Source of the DNA: Paraburkholderia tropica
Lineage (GTDB): Bacteria > Pseudomonadota > Gammaproteobacteria > Burkholderiales > Burkholderiaceae
Length of the DNA: 64,000 nucleotides
Assembly: GCF_914484835.1 (NCBI RefSeq)
Contig: NZ_CAJZAR010000101.1
Span: forward strand, 263,928-327,927
Direction of reading: 5' to 3'
Shown: positions 25,294-33,451 of the stretch, in pieces
How positions within the stretch are numbered: position 1 is the first letter of the stretch
Layout: every line of letters begins with the position of its first letter
Program-made: the position numbers and the translations under genes
The notes under the pieces: generated by a model
Databases searched by the model: none
What the model was told of the DNA's origin: nothing
What the model saw: only the letters and a program-made list of their open reading frames with translations

Positions 25294-26448
25294 TCAATCG
25301 AGCGTCTTCAACGCATTGGCGAAACGCGCGACCGCGCCTTCGATGTCGTGCAGTTTGTCGAGCCCGAACAGGCCGATGCGGAAGGTCTTGAAATCGGCGG
25401 GCTCGTCGCATTGCAAGGGCACGCCCGCCGCGATCTGCAAACCCGCATCGGCGAACTTCTTGCCCGAGCGAATGCCGTCGTCGTCGGTGTAGCAGACCAC
25501 GACGCCCGGCGCCGCGAACCCTTCGGCGGCCACGCTTTTAAAACCGTTCTCGGCGAGCAGCGCGCGAATGCGCGCGCCGAGTTCGAGTTGCTCGGCTTGC
25601 ACCTTCGCGAAGCCGTAGGCCTCGGTTTCCTTCATCACGTTGCGCAGCGTCGCGAGGCTGTCGGTCGGCATCGTGGCGTGATAGGCGAAGCCGCCGCCCT
25701 CGTAGGCTTCCATGATCTGCAGCCACTTGCGCAGATCGCAGGCGAAGCTCGTGCTGGTGGTGCCGTCGATGCGTTCGCGCGCGAGCAGCCCGAGCATGAC
25801 GAGCGCACAACACGGCGACGCGCTCCAGCCTTTTTGCGGCGCGCTGATCAGAATGTCGACGCCCGTGGCCGCCATATCCACCCACACCGTGCCCGACGCG
25901 ATGCAATCGAGCACGAACATGCCGCCGACCGCATGCACGGCGTCGGCCACCGCGCGCAGATACGCATCGGGCAGCAACATGCCGGACGCCGTTTCGACAT
26001 GCGGCGCGAACACGAGATCCGGCTTGTGCTCCTTGATGGCCGCGACCACTTCGTCGATGGGCGGCGGCGCAAAGGCGGCCTGCCTGCCCGCTTCGACCGG
26101 CCGCGCCTTCAGCACCACCGATTCGGACGGAATGCCGCCCATTTCGAAGATCTGCGTCCAGCGGTAACTGAACCAGCCATTGCGGATCACCAGACATTTC
26201 TTGTTGGTCGCGAATTGCCTGGCAACGGCCTCCATGCCGAATGTCCCGCTGCCCGGGACGATGGCGACCGCCTGCGCGTGATAAACGCTTTTCAGGCTCG
26301 CGGACAAGTCGCGCATGACGCCCTGAAACAGTTGCGACATGTGATTGATCGAGCGGTCGGTGTACACCACCGAATACTCAAGGAGCCCATCGCGGTCGAC
26401 ATTGGGAAGTAAACCTGGCACGCTCGCCTCCGTTAAAGGATGAATCAT
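25294..26448 (-). CDS. Class V aminotransferase (alanine-glyoxylate/serine-pyruvate type)
   Basis: A 384-residue cytosolic PLP enzyme of the AGXT/serine-pyruvate aminotransferase group. The PLP lysine is in SAPQKGWSASP, the cofactor phosphate region is VPGSGTFGMEAVARQ, and FVLDCIASGTVWVDM carries the Asp that contacts the pyridine nitrogen. The likely substrates are glyoxylate or pyruvate with Ala or Ser. 2-Aminoethylphosphonate transaminase (PhnW) is a related alternative, but no phosphonate genes lie nearby. It is convergent with tkt and appears to be monocistronic. Confidence 0.9.
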   Translation of the reverse strand: MIHPLTEASVPGLLPNVDRDGLLEYSVVYTDRSINHMSQLFQGVMRDLSASLKSVYHAQAVAIVPGSGTFGMEAVARQFATNKKCLVIRNGWFSYRWTQIFEMGGIPSESVVLKARPVEAGRQAAFAPPPIDEVVAAIKEHKPDLVFAPHVETASGMLLPDAYLRAVADAVHAVGGMFVLDCIASGTVWVDMAATGVDILISAPQKGWSASPCCALVMLGLLARERIDGTTSTSFACDLRKWLQIMEAYEGGGFAYHATMPTDSLATLRNVMKETEAYGFAKVQAEQLELGARIRALLAENGFKSVAAEGFAAPGVVVCYTDDDGIRSGKKFADAGLQIAAGVPLQCDEPADFKTFRIGLFGLDKLHDIEGAVARFANALKTLD

Positions 26449-26550
26449 CTGAGCAGCATTCGCGCTTCGATCATGCCGCGACGAAAACCGATTCTAACGA
26501 AAGCCTGCGTTCCGTGGGGATGGTGCGACGCAGCAGATGCGCCGCGCCAC

Positions 26551-26595
26551 TTCACACGCGCGTCACACGCGCTTCACACGCGCTTCACGCGCGTT
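26551..26595. repeat. Short imperfect tandem repeat
   Basis: An 11-bp motif close to ttcacacgcgc is repeated about four times with small changes upstream of the surface-adhesin-like gene. It may simply reflect slippage in GC-rich DNA. Confidence 0.6.
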
Positions 26596-26685
26596 GCGGG
26601 CGAAACCGCTTGCGTCTGCATCAACCGCTTACAATGGCGATCGCTCGCCGCCGCCCGGCGAGCCGACCTGTCCGCAGAGAAACCT

Positions 26686-27204
26686 ATGAGTACCGAAGCG
26701 AGTAACGCAGTGAACACCGACGTGAGCCACGAACTGAGCGTCGAAACCGGCACCCAGGCGCCGATCTCACGCCATGCGCCACGCGCCCCGTTGCATCGAA
26801 TCGCCCAGCGGCTCCTGACTTGTTTCGCCCTCGCCGCCGCCGCGCCGCTGGCCCATGCGGCGACGTGGACCACCGTCGGCTCGGTGCCGAATACGTGGAC
26901 CGAATCGGTCGACACCTCGTCCATCGTGCGCGAAGGCGCGATTCGCCGCGCGTGGGTGCAGATCCGCTACGACCAGCCCACGGCGGTCGCGCATGGCGTC
27001 GCGCCCGCGTCGTTGCTCAAGCAACGGGTGGCGTTCGACTGCACCAAACACCAGGCCTCGCTCATGACGCGCCTGAGCTACGACGCGCAAAACCAGTTGA
27101 TCGATCGCGTCGACATGATGCCCACGGTCGGCGCAGGCAAGTTCTTCGACGTCGATCCCGATACCGAGTGGGATCGCGCGCTCACCGCCGTGTGCGCGCA
27201 TTGA
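26686..27204 (+). CDS. Surface-adhesin E-like exported protein
   Basis: A 172-residue protein with a long N-terminal region (about 42 residues) before a hydrophobic signal segment (LLTCFALAAAAPLAHA). The mature part (ATWTTVGSVPNTW ... CTKHQASLMTRLSYD ... WDRALTAVCAH) has two cysteines placed as in the surface-adhesin protein E domain, probably forming a disulfide. It is likely periplasmic or outer-membrane attached. The ATG at 26686 could be too early: no Met lies closer to the signal segment, but such long leaders are uncommon. The function is unknown. Confidence 0.75.
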   Translation: MSTEASNAVNTDVSHELSVETGTQAPISRHAPRAPLHRIAQRLLTCFALAAAAPLAHAATWTTVGSVPNTWTESVDTSSIVREGAIRRAWVQIRYDQPTAVAHGVAPASLLKQRVAFDCTKHQASLMTRLSYDAQNQLIDRVDMMPTVGAGKFFDVDPDTEWDRALTAVCAH

Positions 27205-27217
27205 GCGCCACGCGACG

Positions 27218-28591
27218 TCATTCGCCCGTGAGCTTCTTCCACATCGCCGCCGTGATGCGCTGCTTCGCATCGGCGTAGTCGTGCCACGGATCGGTGCGCA
27301 ACGCGTCGAGCCGTTCGTGCAGATTCGCGACGTTCCACTGATCGCCGCTCGTCACGCGCGCCAACTCGTGCCACGCGATAGGCGTCGAGACACCGAGGCC
27401 GGGCCGTGCGCGCGGCGCGTAGGCTTCGATCGCGGTCGCGCCGCGCCCGTTGCGCAAATAGTCCACGAAAATGCGGCCTTTGCGATTCTGCGGCCCCATC
27501 TTCGCGCTGAAGCGATCGGGCAAGGTGGCGGCCATATGCCTCGCCACCGCCTGCGCGAAATCCTTCGCTTCGTCCCAGCCGCTATGGCGCGTGATCGGCA
27601 CCACGACGTGCAGTCCCTTGCCGCCGCTCGTCTTGCACCACGAACGCAACCCGAGCGCATCGAGCAGATCGCGCGTGAGCTGCGCCGCTTCAAGCATGCG
27701 GCTCCAGTCGAGCGACGGATCGGGATCGAGGTCGAAGATCAGACGGTCGGGCTTCTCGATCTGCTTCGCGAGCGCGTTCCACGTATGCAGTTCGATCGTG
27801 TCCATTTGCGCCGCGCCGATCAGCGCCGTGAGGCTGTCGAGCGTGAGCAGCGGCGCGTGTCCGGGATCGAGACCGGCATGTTGTGTGGCGTGCGGAATCT
27901 GCAATCGGCTCGCGTGCTTCTGGAAAAACAGTTCGCCGCCGACGCCCTTCGGCGCACGCACGAGCGCGACGGGGCGATTGCGCAATTGCGGCAGCAAACG
28001 CGGCGCGATCCACTCGAAGTAATGCACGAGGTCGATCTTGCGCGCGCCGCTGCGTTCGTCGATCACGCGCTCGGAATGCGTGATGCGCACGCCTGATACT
28101 TCTGTGTCCACGTTGGCGTCCACGTTGGCGTCCTCGTTGTCGCGCGGTTTATCGCGCGGTTTATCGTGCGATTTGTGCGCCGCCGGCGAGGCGCGCTTCG
28201 ATGTCGCTTTCAATGCCGATTTCGTATTCACCGGCGGCGACTGCGGCTCGCGAACGATCGACTCCGGCGCCTTGTCGCGACGCAGCCCCACGAACGACGC
28301 CTGACGCACCACGCCCGCGCTTGTCCAGGTCTTGAATCGCACTTCGGCCACGAGTTCCGGCTGCACCCAATGCACATTCGCGCGCCGCTCCGCTGCGGGC
28401 ACCGCCGCGAACGGCGCGGTCTTGCGCGAGCGCGTCTTCAGCTCACGCGCGAGTTTCTCCAGCATCGCCGTATCGAAGCCGGTGCCGACACGCCCTGCGT
28501 ATTGCAGCGCGCCCGCCTCGTCGTAGACACCGATAATCAGCGCGCCGAAACCCGTGCGGCTCCCCGCAGGCTCCGTATAGCCGCCGATCAC
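27218..28591 (-). CDS. ligD: DNA ligase D, C-terminal half (OB fold and polymerase domain), cut off by an amber codon
   Basis: The 3' part of ligD: 457 residues in the same frame as the upstream part, separated from it only by TAG at 28600-28598. It begins with the ligase OB-fold (VIGGYTEPAGSRTGFGALI), then a basic linker with repeats (DKPRDKPRDN), then the primase-polymerase domain (about 170-457) with catalytic DLDPDPSLDW and GGKGLHVVVP. The polymerase domain adds nucleotides at DNA ends in end joining. A GTG at 28591 with AGGA just upstream, formed partly by the stop codon itself, could allow reinitiation as a separate protein. Otherwise the gene is disrupted. Confidence 0.85.
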   Translation of the reverse strand: MIGGYTEPAGSRTGFGALIIGVYDEAGALQYAGRVGTGFDTAMLEKLARELKTRSRKTAPFAAVPAAERRANVHWVQPELVAEVRFKTWTSAGVVRQASFVGLRRDKAPESIVREPQSPPVNTKSALKATSKRASPAAHKSHDKPRDKPRDNEDANVDANVDTEVSGVRITHSERVIDERSGARKIDLVHYFEWIAPRLLPQLRNRPVALVRAPKGVGGELFFQKHASRLQIPHATQHAGLDPGHAPLLTLDSLTALIGAAQMDTIELHTWNALAKQIEKPDRLIFDLDPDPSLDWSRMLEAAQLTRDLLDALGLRSWCKTSGGKGLHVVVPITRHSGWDEAKDFAQAVARHMAATLPDRFSAKMGPQNRKGRIFVDYLRNGRGATAIEAYAPRARPGLGVSTPIAWHELARVTSGDQWNVANLHERLDALRTDPWHDYADAKQRITAAMWKKLTGE

Positions 28592-28597
28592 GAATTC

Positions 28598-29956
28598 CTA
28601 GCGGCGCGCGCAACGCAGCTTGAGCCACGACGCGCTGCGCGTCGACGTATAGGCGCTTTCGCGTCGCTTTGCGACCAGGCCTTCGAGATTCGCGGCGCAA
28701 GCGGCTTGCAGCAAGTCGTCGGGATCGCCTTCGAACGCCGCCGAGAAACGCAGCGCGTCCTGCCCGTTGCGTTCGAGCAGTGCCGCCAGCTGCGCGCGCC
28801 GCGTCTCCAACGGCACCTTGCGCAGATCGACGCCGTCGAGCCACGGCAAATCGAACAGCCAGAACACGATGGCGTCCTCATGCCCTTCGTCGAAGGCATT
28901 TTGCAGCGCCTGAAAATCGGGCACGCCTTGCGCGTCGAGCACGACAGCTTCGCCGTCGAGCCACGCGGAATCGATATCGAGCGCGCCCAGCGCCTGCACC
29001 TGACGCGAAAATTTCGCGCTCCAGTCGAGGCCCGCGCGCGTGAAGATGCGTACCGCGTTCTTCCCTTTCTCGCCGCGATCGACGCGCGCGAGCACTCGGT
29101 AGCCATCGAATTTCAGTTCGTAGAGCCAATCATCTCCTTTGGGCGGCACATCGGCAGGCGTGGCGAGTTGCGGCGCGAGCGCTTCCGGCAACGCGGCACG
29201 AACCGCGCCTTCGAGCTTGCCGAGCGCGGTGGTGTTCACCGATTTCCCTTTGAATTTCGAAGCGCGCTTTGCCTCCGCCTTCGAATCGGCCAGTGTGCTT
29301 TTCATGGCATTGCGCGTTTTCGGCGTGGATGTCTGGCGCTTTGGCGCGCGAGCGCTTTCGCGGGCGCCTTTGCGGGCGCCTTTGCGGGTGCCTTGTCCCG
29401 CCGCGGGCTTTTTCGCGCCGTTATCGTCCGTGACATTGAACGCGTCCTCGCTTATCGCATCGTCGTCGCGTTGCTTGATGAGGAGCCAGCGCTCCTGTTT
29501 GCTGTCGCCCATCGGGCTGCGCACGAGCGCCCAGCCGCCGTGCAGCCTGTCGCCATCGAGTGTGAATTTCAGGTGCCCGTGCGCGTAACCCTCGCGCGCG
29601 GCACGCATGCCGCCTTCGGGTTGCCAGCTGCCGTGATCCCAGATCTCCACCGTGCCCGCGCCATAGTGGCCCTCAGGAATCGTGCCTTCAAACTCGCCAT
29701 AGTCGAGCGGATGATCCTCCACATGCACCGCCAGCCGCTTCACGCTCGGGTCGAGACTCGGGCCCTTCGGCACCGCCCACGATTTGAGCGTGCCGTCGAG
29801 TTCGAGCCGGAAATCGTAGTGCAAGCGCCGCGCATCGTGGCGCTGGATCACGAACGACGCGCTGCCGTTACGGCGCGTTGTCCCGCGCTTCGGCGCAGGC
29901 TCGGGCGTCTCGCCGAACCGGCGTTTTGATTCGTAATCCTGTAGATTATGTTTCAT
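28598..29956 (-). CDS. ligD: DNA ligase D, N-terminal half (phosphoesterase and ligase adenylation domain), ended by an amber codon
   Basis: The 452-residue 5' part of ligD. Residues 35-165 are the 3'-phosphoesterase domain (FVIQRHDARRLHYDFRLELDG, GHYGAGTVEIWD). A basic, repeat-bearing linker follows, and residues about 275-450 are the adenylation domain, with AMP-binding Lys282 (ELKFDGYR), WLDGEAVVLD, EGLVAKRR and the last motif SWLKLRC. Intact homologues continue with QEFVIGG; here the Gln codon position reads TAG, and the frame goes on as EFVIGG. The OB fold needed for ligation is therefore separated from its catalytic core. The gene follows ku by 39 bases in the same direction. Confidence 0.88.
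   Translation of the reverse strand: MKHNLQDYESKRRFGETPEPAPKRGTTRRNGSASFVIQRHDARRLHYDFRLELDGTLKSWAVPKGPSLDPSVKRLAVHVEDHPLDYGEFEGTIPEGHYGAGTVEIWDHGSWQPEGGMRAAREGYAHGHLKFTLDGDRLHGGWALVRSPMGDSKQERWLLIKQRDDDAISEDAFNVTDDNGAKKPAAGQGTRKGARKGARESARAPKRQTSTPKTRNAMKSTLADSKAEAKRASKFKGKSVNTTALGKLEGAVRAALPEALAPQLATPADVPPKGDDWLYELKFDGYRVLARVDRGEKGKNAVRIFTRAGLDWSAKFSRQVQALGALDIDSAWLDGEAVVLDAQGVPDFQALQNAFDEGHEDAIVFWLFDLPWLDGVDLRKVPLETRRAQLAALLERNGQDALRFSAAFEGDPDDLLQAACAANLEGLVAKRRESAYTSTRSASWLKLRCARR
29360..29395. repeat. 12-bp tandem repeat in the ligD linker
   Basis: Three near-identical copies of gcgggcgccttt encode the basic KGAR repeats of the interdomain linker on the opposite strand. The unit length preserves the frame. 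Confidence 0.85.
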
Positions 29957-29995
29957 CGCGGACGCCCCTCATGGACTCGTCGTCAGCACATCGCA

Positions 29996-30859
29996 TCAAG
30001 CCGCGCGGCGTCCGCGCCGTGGCGTGCTCTTGCGTGGCGGCGCATCGTTGCTCGCCGCGCCGCCGCGTTTGCCGAGGCTGCGTTTGAGCAGATCGGACAG
30101 ATCGACGATATCGGCACTGCGGCGCTCGTGCGTGGGCGCGTGCACGTGCTCCACTTCGTGCGCCTTGCCTTCGCGCACCTTGCGCTCCACGAGCGCGAGA
30201 ATTTCGTCGCGATAGGTGTCGTGATACGACGCAGGCTCCCACGTCGTCGTCATGTCGTCGATGAGCTTGCGCGCCATCTGCATCTCGTGCGCGCTCACGC
30301 CCGCTTCCTTAGCGGCCTTGGGCAGCGAGGGAATCGCGTCGTCCTCGCGCACTTCGGTCGACCAGCGCAAGGTCTGGAGCGCCAGCGCGGGACCGGTCGC
30401 CACCAGCGCCGCCAGATGCTGACGGCTATGCATCACCACATTCGCAATGCCGATCTTGCCGCTCGCCGCGAGCGCATCGCGCAGCAGCGCATAGGTCTTG
30501 CCCGCGCGCTTGTCGGGTGCGAGCCAGTACGGCGTATCCAGATACAGAAACGACACCTGCGCCGCTTCGACGAACGCGAGAATATCGACGGTCTGCGTGG
30601 CTTCGGGACTGGCCGCTTCGATTTCCTCATCGGAAATCACCACATACGAGCCCTTTTCATATTCGTAGCCGCGCACGATGTCGTCGCGTGCAATCGGCTT
30701 GCCCGTGCGCTTGTTGATGTTCTGATGCCCGACCGGATCGAAGCTGCGCCGGTCGAGCAGGCTGAAACCGGTGCGTTCGCTTTGCGTGGCCGGATACAGT
30801 TCGACGGGCACATACACGAGCCCGAAACTGATGGCGCCTTTCCAGATTGCGCGCGGCAT
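29996..30859 (-). CDS. ku: Ku protein, non-homologous end joining
   Basis: A 287-residue bacterial Ku homodimer subunit that binds DNA ends and recruits LigD. The conserved N-terminus is MPRAIWKGAISFGLVYVPVE, the core has SFLYLDTPYWLAPD, and the tail is basic and Pro-rich (APPRKSTPRRGRRAA), as in Ku proteins that contact DNA through their C-terminus. ATG 30859 was chosen because it starts the family N-terminus and has an AGGAGG ribosome site. It is the first gene of a ku-ligD operon. With ligD interrupted, this locus may not give full end joining. Confidence 0.96.
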   Translation of the reverse strand: MPRAIWKGAISFGLVYVPVELYPATQSERTGFSLLDRRSFDPVGHQNINKRTGKPIARDDIVRGYEYEKGSYVVISDEEIEAASPEATQTVDILAFVEAAQVSFLYLDTPYWLAPDKRAGKTYALLRDALAASGKIGIANVVMHSRQHLAALVATGPALALQTLRWSTEVREDDAIPSLPKAAKEAGVSAHEMQMARKLIDDMTTTWEPASYHDTYRDEILALVERKVREGKAHEVEHVHAPTHERRSADIVDLSDLLKRSLGKRGGAASNDAPPRKSTPRRGRRAA

Positions 30860-31028
30860 GATGGCCTCCTGTCGCCTCGGCGGGCATGGGAATCTACCTA
30901 GCGCAAACACGATGCCCGCCGTGCGCATCATCGCGCGAATCAAGTATGGAAACGTCCATGCGGCACGCGGCATGCGCGCACGAACGCGTCATTCATCAAC
31001 ATAGCCGCTCCATGCAAAGGAGGTCGTC

Positions 31029-31181
31029 ATGCCGCTCAGCAAAGGCAAATCGCGCGAAGCCATTTCGAAGAACATCAAGACCGAAATGAAGGAAGGCAAA
31101 TCGCAAAAGCAGGCGGTGGCGATTGCCTTGAATCAGGCGCGCAAATCGGGCGCGAAGATTCCGAAGAAGCACAAGCATTGA
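31029..31181 (+). CDS. Small basic protein, DUF6496-like (50 aa)
   Basis: A 50-residue, Lys-rich protein. The core (SREAISKNIKTEMKEGK followed by QKQAVAIALNQARKSG) has the N-I-x-x-E-x-x-x-GK...QAxAIA pattern of proteins annotated DUF6496. A strong ribosome site (AAAGGAGG) ends 6 bases before the ATG, which supports expression. It is divergent from ku across about 170 bases. A DNA-binding role is conceivable from the charge but not shown. Confidence 0.8.
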   Translation: MPLSKGKSREAISKNIKTEMKEGKSQKQAVAIALNQARKSGAKIPKKHKH

Positions 31182-31205
31182 TCCGACGATTGGGCGCGCC
31201 GCGCG

Positions 31206-33281
31206 TCATCGCCGGGCTTTGGCGAGCGCGCGGCGCAAGGCGTCGAGCGTGACCGGCTTGACGAGATGGTCGCCGAAGCCCGCTTCGAACGCACGCGCGC
31301 GGTCCTCCGGCTGGCCGTAGCCCGTCGCCGCGATCAGCGTGATGTGCGCGAGATCCGGCGTCGCGCGGATGCGCTGCGCCATCTGATAGCCGTCGATTTT
31401 TGGCAGGCCGATATCGAGCACGATCGCATCGGGCGCGAACTGGCGCGCGGAGTTGAGCACGGCGTCGGCGTCGTAGACGGCGGTGGCCGCGTGGCCCTCC
31501 GCTTCGAGCAGCATCGCGAGCGAATCGGCGGCGTCGGCGTTGTCGTCGACCACAAGCACGCGCAGCGGGCCGCCCGTTTCCGGCGGCGCGGCCTCCGGCT
31601 CATGCTCGTGCAGCACGGCGTCGTAATCGGCCAGCGGCACTTCGAGCGTCACCGTGGTGCCGTGCCCGACGCCGTCGCTCGACGCATAGGCATGGCCGCC
31701 ATGCAGCTCCATCACCTTCTTGACGAGCGACAGCCCGAGACCGAGGCCGCCTTGCGCGCGGTCGAGCGTGCGCTCGCTTTGCACGAACAGATCGAAGATA
31801 TGCTCGATCAGTTCCGGCGCGATGCCCTGCCCCGTGTCGCGCACGCGCAGCGCGCCGAAGCCGTCGCGCTCGAACGATTCGATATGCAGTTCGCCGCCCT
31901 TGCCGGTGTATTTCGCGGCGTTCGTCAGCACGTTGACGAGGCACTGCACGAGCCGCTGCGGATCGCCGTCCACGCGCGCCGCGCCCTCGCTCGTCACCGT
32001 TAGCCGGTGCTGCCGTTCGCGGATCAGCGCATCGACGCTCTCCAGTGACTGCGCGATGATTTCCTGCAGCAGCACGCCGCGCTTGTGCAACTGCACGCGG
32101 CCGAGCGTGATGCGCGACATGTCGAGCAGATCGTCGACGAGACGGCTCAGCACCGCCGCCTGGCGGCGCAGGATGTCGATGCAGCGCGCCGCCTGCGGCC
32201 CCGTGAGACCCTCGGCGCCGAGCCGGTCCGCTACGTGCCGGATCGGCGCGAGCGGATTGCGCAGCTCGTGCGCGAGCATCGCGAGGAATTCCGTTTTCTG
32301 GCGATTCGCCGCTTGCAGCGCCTCGCGGCCGAGCGCGCTCGCGACCACGGCTTCCACGCTCGCGGCGACGAGATCGAAAAACGCGCGATAGCTGTCGTCG
32401 AGCACGCAGCGCGGACTCACGCCCAGCACCGCGATGCCGCTGACGTCCTGCACGCCCGCGCGGCGCAGCGGAATCGCGAGCGCGCTGCGCGGCGCCTCGG
32501 GCCAGCCGCTGTCCGCGTCGCCGCGCCAGTCGAGCGACGGCAGCGCGAACTCGCGCGTCTCGCCTTGCGCGAACACCTCATCGAGCGGCCACGCGTGCGC
32601 CCGCGCGTCCGCCAGCGTGTGCAGACGCGCGACGAGCGGCGCGTCGAGGTGGCTGCTCGCGACCAGTTCGAGATCGGTGCGGCCGAGCGGCACGGCGTAG
32701 ATCGCCGAAAACGGCACGTCGTAGCCGTTCGCCGCGAGAATGTCGGCCGCGCACTCGCATGCGGCCACGACCGAGCCGGTCTGCGCCGCGCACGCGCTCA
32801 GGGCGCGCAAGGTCGTGAGGCGGCGCTCGCCCTGCATGCGCGGCGTGGTTTCGCTGCACAGGCAGAACACGCCCGCGATCGAGCCGTCATCGGCGTAGAG
32901 GGGTTCGTAGGCGAAGCTCGCGTAGACCTCTTCCTGAACGTCTTGCTGGTCGAGATGGCGTGCGAGGAAGACGTGCTCGTCCTCGCTCAAGGCAGCGTCG
33001 CCGCTATGCAGCACGCCTTCGACGTGCGCGCCGAGTTGCGCCCAGGTGCCGGGCCAGCCGGCCGCGCCGGGCAGGCCGAGGACGCCCGGATGCTTGCCCG
33101 CGCCGAGGAACGGAATATAGGCGTCGTTGTAGAGCACGCGCGCGTCGTCGCCCCACCAGATCGCGGCGGGGGACTGCGAGCCGAGGCACAGGCTCAGCGC
33201 GGCGCGCAGCGGCGGCGGCCAGTCCGCGAGCGCGCCAAACGGCGTCGCGTCCCAGTCGAAGTCGCGCATGCGCCCCGACAT
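31206..33281 (-). CDS. Hybrid sensor histidine kinase (PAS-GAF-HisKA-HATPase-REC)
   Basis: A 691-residue soluble sensor kinase without membrane segments. An N-terminal PAS-like region (DWPPPLRAALSLCL ... AAIWWGDDARVLYNDAY) is followed by a GAF domain (about 165-330), an H-box with the phospho-His (FLAMLAHELRNPLAPI), the ATPase N-box (NVLTNAAKYTGKGG) and G-boxes (DTGQGIAPE, GGLGLGLSL), and a C-terminal receiver with phospho-Asp (IVLDIGLPKIDG) and Lys (HLVKPV). Start: ATG 33281 has GAGGAA upstream; GTG 33326 with AGGGAGG is an equally plausible longer start. No output regulator lies beside it, so the partner is unknown. Confidence 0.92.
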   Translation of the reverse strand: MSGRMRDFDWDATPFGALADWPPPLRAALSLCLGSQSPAAIWWGDDARVLYNDAYIPFLGAGKHPGVLGLPGAAGWPGTWAQLGAHVEGVLHSGDAALSEDEHVFLARHLDQQDVQEEVYASFAYEPLYADDGSIAGVFCLCSETTPRMQGERRLTTLRALSACAAQTGSVVAACECAADILAANGYDVPFSAIYAVPLGRTDLELVASSHLDAPLVARLHTLADARAHAWPLDEVFAQGETREFALPSLDWRGDADSGWPEAPRSALAIPLRRAGVQDVSGIAVLGVSPRCVLDDSYRAFFDLVAASVEAVVASALGREALQAANRQKTEFLAMLAHELRNPLAPIRHVADRLGAEGLTGPQAARCIDILRRQAAVLSRLVDDLLDMSRITLGRVQLHKRGVLLQEIIAQSLESVDALIRERQHRLTVTSEGAARVDGDPQRLVQCLVNVLTNAAKYTGKGGELHIESFERDGFGALRVRDTGQGIAPELIEHIFDLFVQSERTLDRAQGGLGLGLSLVKKVMELHGGHAYASSDGVGHGTTVTLEVPLADYDAVLHEHEPEAAPPETGGPLRVLVVDDNADAADSLAMLLEAEGHAATAVYDADAVLNSARQFAPDAIVLDIGLPKIDGYQMAQRIRATPDLAHITLIAATGYGQPEDRARAFEAGFGDHLVKPVTLDALRRALAKARR

Positions 33282-33451
33282 CTCGCTGCTTCCTCGAATG
33301 AAACTCGCGTTCCGTGCGACAGACACGCTCCCTCCCTGAAATCGTGGACGATGTGGCCCTTCGCTCCCTAGCGAAGGTCGCAAGTTCCACTCCTGGGAGA
33401 CAGGCGCGATGAAGGGGCGCGAACGGCTACGCCGCTCTCAGCGCTGAACGA

